Below, in pieces: positions 41,339-49,200 of a stretch of DNA of 64,000 bases. A program made the position numbers and the translations under genes. Each line of letters opens with the position of its first letter. The first letter of the stretch is position 1. Source of the DNA: Chryseobacterium soli (lineage in GTDB: Bacteria; Bacteroidota; Bacteroidia; Flavobacteriales; Weeksellaceae); assembly GCF_000737705.1 (NCBI RefSeq), contig NZ_JPRH01000011.1, positions 30,832 through 94,831 of the forward strand. The letters are read 5' to 3'. The notes below the pieces were generated by a model. The model searched no databases, was not told where the DNA came from, and worked only from the letters and a program-made list of their open reading frames with translations.

Positions 41339-41983
41339 ATGTGGAAAAAAATTAAACAGTTCATCTTTATCGTTCTTGTTCTGAATGTAGTGTTTATCAT
41401 ATGGGGCAGGTTTTTCAATCCGCCGGTTACCATTACGCAGATCGGAGCGCTTTTTGAATTCGGGAAGCTGAAACGGGATTATATTTCCTATGATGATATG
41501 GGGAATAATGTGAAAAAAGCCGTCATTGCTTCCGAAGACCAAAAGTTTTTTATCCATAACGGATTCGATTATACAGCGATAGAAAAAGCCATGAAGCATA
41601 ATGAAGAAGGAAAGAAAATTCGGGGCGGAAGCACCATTTCTCAGCAGACAGCGAAAAATGTCTTCCTTTGGCAGGGCAGAAGCTGGCTCAGAAAAGGACT
41701 GGAGGCCATGTATACCTTTATCATAGAAAAAGTATGGACTAAAGATATTATCCTTGAAAGATACCTGAATTCCATTGAAATGGGTAAAGGGGTATTTGGA
41801 GTGGAAGCGGCTTCCCAATATTATTTTGGGAAATCTTCCAAAGACTTAAGTGCTTCAGATGCAGCATGGATTGCGGCCGTTCTGCCTAATCCTAAAAAGT
41901 ATGATCCTAAAAATCCATCGCCCTATTTAAGAAAGAAACATAACTGGATTATGAGACAAATGAGGAATGTAAGTTTGAAATAG
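41339..41983 (+). CDS. mtgA: Monofunctional peptidoglycan glycosyltransferase (GT51)
   Basis: The protein has 214 residues from the ATG at 41339; the 8-residue upstream extension would start with TTG inside the promoter. One N-terminal membrane anchor (IKQFIFIVLVLNVVFIIW) precedes the GT51 domain. Motifs are VIASEDQKFF (catalytic Glu66), GGSTISQQTAKN, LERYLNSIEMG and ASQYYFGKSSKDLSASDAAW. It polymerises lipid II glycan chains on the outer face of the inner membrane. There is no transpeptidase domain, as expected for MtgA. Confidence 0.95.
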   Translation: MWKKIKQFIFIVLVLNVVFIIWGRFFNPPVTITQIGALFEFGKLKRDYISYDDMGNNVKKAVIASEDQKFFIHNGFDYTAIEKAMKHNEEGKKIRGGSTISQQTAKNVFLWQGRSWLRKGLEAMYTFIIEKVWTKDIILERYLNSIEMGKGVFGVEAASQYYFGKSSKDLSASDAAWIAAVLPNPKKYDPKNPSPYLRKKHNWIMRQMRNVSLK

Positions 41984-41991
41984 TATCTTTG
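41984..41991 (+). promoter_or_regulatory. -7 element TATCTTTG directly before the Gcr-type gene
   Basis: Matches TAnnTTTG and ends five bases before the ATG at 41997, which would give a leaderless or nearly leaderless transcript. No good -33 box was seen. Confidence 0.5.
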
Positions 41992-41996
41992 TACTA

Positions 41997-44027
41997 ATGA
42001 AATTCTTTACTTCAAGTACAAATTTTGAATCCGTTCTTAAAAAATATTTCTCTTTTAAGAATGAAACACGCTCTTTGGAACCCTTTGCAGAGTTTATAGA
42101 AAGCATTAAAAGGAGCGATTTTACGGATGTTCTGAATTTTTTCAGAAGTAATCCAGGGTACACGGAAAACTTTAAACTCTATCTTCAGAATATTTTTGAC
42201 GGAAGACCTTTTAATTTATCATTAACGGAAGCCAATATTCTCTCGGAAAATGCCTTTTTTCCTGAGCTTAAAAAAAGAATACTGAATAAAATTCTCCCAC
42301 CTGTAGAAAATGAAAATACAGTGTGGTACATGATCGATAACGTTAGTTTAAGACCTAACAAAGATCTGAAATACCTCCACAATCTTCCGGAAAATGAAGT
42401 AAATGAATTTCTTACGCTTTTAGGAATTGCAGATTTTATCACCAGTCCTGCCGTAAAGAAAGAACTTATTTTTTCCATGAATATCCTTTCCTGGCGGGCA
42501 ACCGGGATGGCTATGGAAGTTGAGGTAGTCAGAATGGCTCCCGAATACCGTAATTTTGATAATCCGTTTCTGGCACTCCAGAATGAGCTGGAAGCACTGG
42601 CTGAAGAGTTGGAGAAAAATCCTTATCTACAGCTTCATTCCAAAGACAGCCGCTATAAACAGATCAAGATTTATGCAGAGCACTGTCAGGAATTTGTAAA
42701 TATAGCGTTTAAAAATTCCGCCAAATATGGAATTTCAGGAAAAATTAATCAATCACTGCTGAAGATCCGCCAACAGACCGAAAGGATTTATGAAATCGTT
42801 CAGCTGCTGGTTATTGATACTGAAGAAGATATTATTGTCAAATCTAAACAGTTGATTTTTAATATCGTAAGGTATAAATCCCATAAAAATAATATTGCAG
42901 ATCTGATCAACGACAGTACACGTCTGATCTCCCACCTGATCACCAATCATACCGCAGAAACCGGTACCCACTACATTACTTCAACCCGGAAAGAATACAT
43001 GACGATGTTCTACAAAGCCAGTGGCGGCGGAATCATTGTTGGAGCGCTCTGTGTGCTCAAAATGTTGTACGGCTATATTCCCGGAAGTGATTTTTCCCAT
43101 GCGTTTTTATATTCGATGAATTATGCAATGGGATTTGTAATGATCTACCTGATGGGATTCACGCTGGCGACCAAGCAGCCTGCCATGACAGCGGCTACTA
43201 TGACCAAAGTCCTGGCCGAAGAAGGAAATAATAAAAGAAATAATACAGAATTTGCTCACCTTGTTTCAAAGCTTTTTAGAAGCCAGTTTATTGCCTTTGT
43301 AGGAAATGTGCTGCTTTCCTTTCCGATTGCTCTGGCAATTATTTATGGACTGGATGTATTTTTCTCCCAAAACTTAGCGGTAGAAAGATCCGATAAATTA
43401 CTGATGGACTTAGATCCCTTTAAATCAAAAGCTATTCTCCACGCAAGTATTGCTGGATTTTATCTTTTTATATCAGGGATTATCTCAGGGAATATCGGAA
43501 ACAATTCTGTGTTTTATCAGATTCCGGAAAGGATTGCCAAAAACCTTCCGATCAGAAACTTCTTAGGAAAGAAATTTGCGAAAGGCTTGTCTAAGTATTA
43601 CGCTAAAAACTGGCCGGGCATCGTTTCCAACTTCTGGTTCGGTGTTTTCCTGGGAGCTACGGCGCCTGTAGGACTGTTTTTTGGGCTTGATCTGGATATC
43701 AGACATATTACTTTCGCTGCGGGGAATTTCGCATTAGGATTGTATGGAAAAGACTTTTCCGTAGATTCTTATACATTCTGGATTTCTTTCTTTACCGTGT
43801 TCTTAATAGGATTTTTCAACTTCCTGGTAAGTTTTTCACTGTCTATGTTTTTGGCCTTCAGATCCAGAAAGATGAACTTTGGACAGGTAAGTGAGATTTA
43901 TAAAGAAATTTTCAGATACTTCAGGAAGCATCCGTTTAAATTTTTCTTTCCGCTGCGCTCCGGTCTTGATAAAAAAGCAGATGACTTAATGAACAGTACG
44001 ATTTCTACAAAATCTGAAGATCATTAA
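41997..44027 (+). CDS. Gcr-type 'site-specific recombinase' family membrane protein
   Basis: The protein has 676 residues. The N-terminal ~330 residues are helical and soluble (LRPNKDLKYLHNLPENEVNE, ENEVNEFLTLLG). The C-terminal half holds about six membrane helices (GGIIVGALCVLKMLYGYIPG, LLSFPIALAIIYGLDVFF, FLVSFSLSMFLAFRSRKMNF). This matches the SpecificRecomb family named for gonococcal Gcr. Despite that name, multiple membrane helices make a recombinase role doubtful, and the actual function is unknown. Its last 23 bases overlap the convergent DUF721 gene. Confidence 0.8.
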   Translation: MKFFTSSTNFESVLKKYFSFKNETRSLEPFAEFIESIKRSDFTDVLNFFRSNPGYTENFKLYLQNIFDGRPFNLSLTEANILSENAFFPELKKRILNKILPPVENENTVWYMIDNVSLRPNKDLKYLHNLPENEVNEFLTLLGIADFITSPAVKKELIFSMNILSWRATGMAMEVEVVRMAPEYRNFDNPFLALQNELEALAEELEKNPYLQLHSKDSRYKQIKIYAEHCQEFVNIAFKNSAKYGISGKINQSLLKIRQQTERIYEIVQLLVIDTEEDIIVKSKQLIFNIVRYKSHKNNIADLINDSTRLISHLITNHTAETGTHYITSTRKEYMTMFYKASGGGIIVGALCVLKMLYGYIPGSDFSHAFLYSMNYAMGFVMIYLMGFTLATKQPAMTAATMTKVLAEEGNNKRNNTEFAHLVSKLFRSQFIAFVGNVLLSFPIALAIIYGLDVFFSQNLAVERSDKLLMDLDPFKSKAILHASIAGFYLFISGIISGNIGNNSVFYQIPERIAKNLPIRNFLGKKFAKGLSKYYAKNWPGIVSNFWFGVFLGATAPVGLFFGLDLDIRHITFAAGNFALGLYGKDFSVDSYTFWISFFTVFLIGFFNFLVSFSLSMFLAFRSRKMNFGQVSEIYKEIFRYFRKHPFKFFFPLRSGLDKKADDLMNSTISTKSEDH

Positions 44028-44301
44028 ATTTTTCTATACCGAACTTGTCCTGAAATTTTTTCAGATAAAAACTTTTACGCATCTTAAAATCATTCTTCAG
44101 CAAAGGAGAATTGATTCTGATGATCACAATATGGTGTTCAATATTCACACTTTGGATCTCATTGAAAAGGCTTTCATCCAGATAGTCTTCAAGGAAATCT
44201 TTAATTTCAAAAGCAACAAGCTTATCTTCAAATCCATGGATTCTTGCAAAGGATTTCACAAGATCTGATGACTGATATTCACGGTTTTTTTTCTTCTTCA
44301 T
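44005..44301 (-). CDS. DUF721 (DciA-like) protein
   Basis: The protein has 98 residues, with the DUF721 pattern: a basic start (KKKKNREYQSSDLVKSFAR), then VNIEHHIVIIRINSPLLKND and a terminal helix. DciA proteins of this family load the replicative helicase in many bacteria; the Bacteroidota members are shorter and their role is less studied. The gene follows recF on the same strand, 87 bases downstream, a common arrangement. Its 3' end overlaps the end of the plus-strand gene by 23 bases. Confidence 0.82.
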   Translation of the reverse strand: MKKKKNREYQSSDLVKSFARIHGFEDKLVAFEIKDFLEDYLDESLFNEIQSVNIEHHIVIIRINSPLLKNDFKMRKSFYLKKFQDKFGIEKFNDLQIL

Positions 44302-44346
44302 GGGGCTTGGTTTACAAGGAGTAATGTAATGATCATTTTAAGACTA

Positions 44347-44371
44347 ATCTGATGTCTGAAATCTAGAATCT
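44347..44371. repeat. Short dispersed repeat (ATCTGATGTCTGAAATCT type)
   Basis: This 25-base stretch in the gap between recF and the DUF721 gene is, with a few changes, the reverse complement of 55304-55328 in the efflux operon. Both carry ATCTGATGTCTG. Confidence 0.5.
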
Positions 44372-44388
44372 GCTATCTGGGATCTATC

Positions 44389-45492
44389 TTACACCTCAAA
44401 AATAATACTTTCCTCATTAATTTTTTTTACTACACTTTCAGTACGTTCTTTATGCGTGTCCGTAATAAATATCTGTCCGAAATTCTCCTGATTAACGAGT
44501 TCGATGAGCTGAGAGACACGGCTGTCATCCAGCTTATCAAAAATATCATCCAATAGAAGAATAGGAGTTTTGTGCGTGAGTTCTTTGATGAGGCTCATTT
44601 GGGCCAGTTTTAAAGAGATCAGAAACGATTTCTGTTGTCCTTGTGAACCTATTTTTTTGATGAGCGTATGGTCCATTTCAAACAAAAGATCATCCTTATG
44701 GATTCCCTTTGAAGTATAGGTCAGCATCCGGTCTCTTTCTACACTTTGCGCCAACAGCTCCTGAAAAGCAGTTTCAGGGTAGGTAGGATCATAACCTTCC
44801 GCCAAATCTGCCTGATAATAAACCGAAACCGATTCTTTTCCGCCGGAAATAATGGTATAGAAATTCTGAACAATAGGATTCAGCTGCTCTACAAACTCTT
44901 TTCTTTTCTCAAAAATCTTCGTTCCGAAACGGGTAATAGGATCATTGTAAATATCCAGAGAATCTTTGTCCCAAACCCTGTTTTTAGCAAAATATTTCAA
45001 CAATGCATTTCGCTGCTGAATCGTTTTCTGATACTGAATAAGATCAAAAAGGTAACCAGAATCAGTCTGTGAAATCATCGAATCCAGAAATTTCCTTCTG
45101 CTTTCCCCGGAATCTGAAATTAAATTGGAGTCATAAGGCGAGATCATGACACTCGGTAAATATCCGATGTGATCAGAAAGACGGTCATAGCTTTTATCAT
45201 TCTTCTTCACAAGTTTCTTTCCCTCTTTTGGCTGGGAAATTTTGATGATATCCTCGCTGTCTTCATTTTGAATCTCGGCATCAATCGTGAAAAAATCCTC
45301 ATCTTTTTTGATGTTGCTAAAATCTCGGTTTCCCAAAAAGCTCTTTCCCACGGACAGATAATGCATCGCGTCCAGGATATTGGTTTTTCCGGCACCGTTA
45401 TTTCCTACAAAACAATTGATCTGCGGAGAAAATTCGAACTTCTTTTCTGAATGGTTCTTGAAATTATATAAAGAAAGCTTCTTGATAATCAT
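44389..45492 (-). CDS. recF: DNA replication and repair protein RecF
   Basis: The protein has 367 residues, normal for RecF. The N-terminus is MIIKKLSLYNFKNHSEKKFE, followed by the Walker A motif VGNNGAGKTNILDAMHYLSVG and RRKFLDSMISQTD. The signature region GSQGQQKSFLISLKLAQ and Walker B with D-loop ILLLDDIFDKLDDSRVSQLI complete the SMC-like ATPase. It acts with RecO and RecR to load RecA at gaps. It lies three bases downstream of the UbiA-like gene and upstream of the DUF721 gene. Confidence 0.97.
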   Translation of the reverse strand: MIIKKLSLYNFKNHSEKKFEFSPQINCFVGNNGAGKTNILDAMHYLSVGKSFLGNRDFSNIKKDEDFFTIDAEIQNEDSEDIIKISQPKEGKKLVKKNDKSYDRLSDHIGYLPSVMISPYDSNLISDSGESRRKFLDSMISQTDSGYLFDLIQYQKTIQQRNALLKYFAKNRVWDKDSLDIYNDPITRFGTKIFEKRKEFVEQLNPIVQNFYTIISGGKESVSVYYQADLAEGYDPTYPETAFQELLAQSVERDRMLTYTSKGIHKDDLLFEMDHTLIKKIGSQGQQKSFLISLKLAQMSLIKELTHKTPILLLDDIFDKLDDSRVSQLIELVNQENFGQIFITDTHKERTESVVKKINEESIIFEV

Positions 45493-45495
45493 TCG

Positions 45496-46251
45496 TCAAA
45501 AATACTCCATTATTAGTAGAAATAAAAAAGGAAGTGCAGAACAAGTTTCAATGCCGAATGAAAAATAGGCGTCATCTCTTTTATTTTCAGAGAAATAAAT
45601 AAGAATATAAGTGATAATCCCTGATAAAAAAAATGCCAGAGAATACGATGGTTTTAAATAAAGTGCAGCCAGAATATTGCTCACAAAAACCAGCAGATAG
45701 GCAATGTATTTTGTATTTTGAACCCCAATTAACCTGGGAAAGGTCTGTACTGTATCACTTTCCATATCCCGGATATCAAAAGGAAGGACCAGCGCCGTGA
45801 TAAAAAAGAAACTGATCAGGAAAATTGGAAGATCAAATTCCGGTAAGGTCAGCCAGCAGTTCACCAGTGCCCAGACCAATCCTACGTAAAAAACTTTTAA
45901 TAAAGGTATTTTACGGATATACACATCCAGAAAAAAACTGTTGTACAGGAGTCCTAATACCACAATAATAAACCACTTCAGCAGCCGTATCTCATTATGA
46001 TTATGGATGATCAGAAAAGCACAGATGATTCCGGCGATTGCATTTAAGACCAGAATTTTAAAAAAGTGCCGTGTATACTGGTATTTAGTGTACAGATAAC
46101 CACTGAAATAAGTAATGAAAATCAAAGCTACAGAAGGGAAACGGAATGTGTTTTGCTCTTCCATGAAGAATACTGCAAAAAGAGTTCCCGTTAAGGATAC
46201 GTAAACTTGACTGTCTATAACGGATTTTTTGAGTATTTTTAAGAAATTCAT
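45496..46251 (-). CDS. UbiA-like polytopic membrane protein
   Basis: The protein has 251 residues with about seven to eight membrane helices. The segment LPFDIRDMESDTVQTFPRLI (about 172-191) is the second Asp-rich motif of UbiA-type prenyltransferases. The first motif (NDxxDxxxD) is not recognisable; the corresponding region reads YNSFFLDVYIRKIPLLK. It may therefore be a diverged or inactive member. Its start is only 18 bases from the divergent macroglobulin gene, and a TTG-N20-TATTTTTG promoter ends four bases before the ATG. Confidence 0.7.
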   Translation of the reverse strand: MNFLKILKKSVIDSQVYVSLTGTLFAVFFMEEQNTFRFPSVALIFITYFSGYLYTKYQYTRHFFKILVLNAIAGIICAFLIIHNHNEIRLLKWFIIVVLGLLYNSFFLDVYIRKIPLLKVFYVGLVWALVNCWLTLPEFDLPIFLISFFFITALVLPFDIRDMESDTVQTFPRLIGVQNTKYIAYLLVFVSNILAALYLKPSYSLAFFLSGIITYILIYFSENKRDDAYFSFGIETCSALPFLFLLIMEYF

Positions 46252-46255
46252 TTAT

Positions 46256-46286
46256 CAAAAATAACATATATGAAAAGATTTTCCAA
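46256..46286 (-). promoter_or_regulatory. Promoter of the UbiA-like gene overlapping the divergent gene start
   Basis: Minus strand: TTG at 46286-46284, 20-base spacer, TATTTTTG at 46263-46256. The -33 part lies within the first codons of the macroglobulin gene, and the -7 part ends four bases before the ATG at 46251. Confidence 0.6.
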
Positions 46287-49200
46287 GATTTTTATGCTTT
46301 TGCTGTTAATGCTCAACTTTTCAGCGGTCTTCGCCCAGAAATACTACGACGACCAATGGAAAAAAATAGCAGAAAACAGTAAGAAAGGCACCTTTAAATC
46401 TAATCTTCCCATTGTTTTAGACATACAAAAACAGGCTATGAAAGAAAATAATGCACTGCAGCTCATCCGTTCCCTGAAAGCAGAATTCAGTATCGTCAAC
46501 CAAACCCAGGATGATGATCAGAATAATGCCGCTTCCCAGTTTTTTACTAAACTTCAAAGTGCAGACAGCCATTTGAAAGGAGAAGAAAAATTGGTGTACA
46601 GTGTTTTGCTGCAAGGTTTTTTCATGGATTATTACAATCAGAATTCCTGGAAAGTCAATGGCAGAAACAATCTTAATTCACAGGATGTTTCCCAGCTAGA
46701 GACCTGGAGTAAGCTTGATTTTAAAAATTATCTTACCAAAAGCTTTCAGGAACTTGATCAGCAGAAGCAGGACATGAAAAATGTGGCACTGAAAAAATAC
46801 AGCGATGTTTTTACCAATATCAAAGACGTTGCTTATTTCCCAACATTGCTTGACTGGTATTCCCTGAAAAAAGTAAGCTTTTTATCAGATAATAATCTTT
46901 TCACAAAAAATGAGCTTACAGAAAACAGAAGTAAAATCAATGCGATATACGATGAGCTGATCACTATGAACAGTGGGAATTCCAAGCTGTTTTTCATGAA
47001 CGAAAAGCTGAACGAAAACTGTAATTTCAATCAGTGTAAAGATAAGATCGAACAGCTTCAGAATCTTGTGAAATCAAATGTTGAAGGCGACTACAAGGTA
47101 ATAATCATGGAAGAAATCATGAATGAACTTACCGGAAAAAAGAAAGATAAAGAAGCGTTGGCGGTTGCTGCTCAGGCAAAAATGCAATATCCAAAATCTC
47201 CTTTTATTGGAAATATTAAAAACACGGAAAATCAAATCTTAAATCCTTATCTGACCGTTAAATATGAACCGCAGACCCAAAACAATCTGCCGATTCACTT
47301 GGTGGCAGAATATAAAAATGTTTCAGAATTTTCAATCAATATTTATGAAGTAAAGGAAGATTATGCCTCAGCGATGCAATACATCCAGAATTCTTATGGA
47401 GACACTTTCAGTAAAATAAAAAAGAATCTGGTAAGAAAAGAAACGTATCAGCTTTCTGATCCTAAAGATTATCAGCTTCATAAAACCTCTTTGGAAATTA
47501 AGCCTCTTACGTCTGGGATCTATCTTGCAGAATACTCTGTAGCTGGTGCAGATCTCAAAGACCAGGATTCCCGACAGAATTTTTACTTTTTGGTATCAGG
47601 AAATACCATTATTTATCAAACTAAAACAGACCGAAACCAGCTTTCCAATGAGTTGAAACTGGTGAACAGCGAAAACGGAAAGCCTGCTGCTAACGAAAAT
47701 ATTACCTTCTATGAATTTGTTTCCGGAAAATCCTTAAATAAAGTTGATGGAAAAGCCAATGAAAATGGGGTTTTCAAACTTCCGGCAACCAAAAGCACCG
47801 ATTATTACAGGACTTTACTGATTCAGCAGCCGAAATCCAATGATTTCCAGATCATGCAGGTGTATGGAAATGACCGAAATGCAGAAGATTACAATCCCAA
47901 TAAGGAAAATAGAACCAAAGCACAGATCTTTACAGATCGTGCGATCTACAGACCGGGACAGACAGTTTATTTTAAAACGATCAATACGAAAATTGATAAA
48001 GAGGTAGAATCCGTAGCATCAGGAATCAGCCAGAAAATAACGTTAATAGATGCCAATGGCCAGGAAGTGTCTTCTCAGAATTTCACGACCAATGAATTTG
48101 GATCTTACCATGGAAGTTTTATCCTGCCAAAAGGTCAATTAAACGGAATTTTCTATCTGCATACCGATAATGGGGAAGGGTATAAGGATGTCAGGGTAGA
48201 AGAGTACAAGAGACCGAAATTCGAAGTTACTTTTGATCCGGTAAAAGACGAGTACAAATACGGACAAACCATAGAACTGAAAGGGAAAGCCATGATGTTC
48301 TCCGGAGTTGCATTGAGCAACACTACCGTACAGTATGAAATTAAGAAACACAACATCCGCTGGAGATATTTCTGGTGGTATCCGCAAGGTAATGATAATG
48401 AAAACTCAATATTGGGAGAAGCTAAAACCAATGAAAAAGGAGAATTCGTTATCCGTTTAGACCTTAAGAAAGATGAAAAATTGGACGGTATTCAGATTGA
48501 TAATTACGAAATTAATGCTTCCGTTACTGATATCAATGGCGAAACGCAAACAGGAAATACACAGCTGAAAGTAGCTTCGGTTTCCCATTACATAAAAGCA
48601 GATGCCATCAATACTGTTTTTGCTGATGAAAATGTAAAATTAAAAGTAGAAACCAAGAATTACAATGAACAGGATCTGAAAAAAGCATACCAGGCGAAAC
48701 TGTCAAAACTGAAAACTCCTAATCGGATTTTCAGAGATAACTTCAAATCTGAAGTACAGAATCTACCGAAATATTCAAAAGAAGAGTTCATCAGTAAATT
48801 CCCGCACGATATATTTGATAAAAATGAAGAACTGAAAAACTGGAAAGTAGAAAAAGTACTTTTCGACAAAGTGCAGCAGCCGTCAGAAAACCTTGATCTT
48901 GGAAAACTGAGCGCCGGAGACTATCAGTTGGAATTGTATAATATCGAAGGAAAAGACACCATCAAATCTTCCCAGAATTTCAGTGTTTGGAACAAAAACG
49001 TTTTACCGTCTTATCAGAAACCATTCCTTACAGTGATAGAACCTAAAAATGAATTTTCAAGAGGAGAAAAGGCTAAAGTGTATGTGTATTCTGCCATTCC
49101 TGATGCATTGGTTAATGTATTCTTACAGGATGGATCCGGGAAAACAGTTTCAACAGTACAGAAGTTTAAAAACGGAGTGTTGGAATATACCGCAGATATT

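Noticed and set aside
41997..44027. Mobile element indicated by the name site-specific recombinase
   Set aside because: The protein has many membrane helices, no integrase or resolvase motifs and no flanking repeats; the family name is probably misleading.
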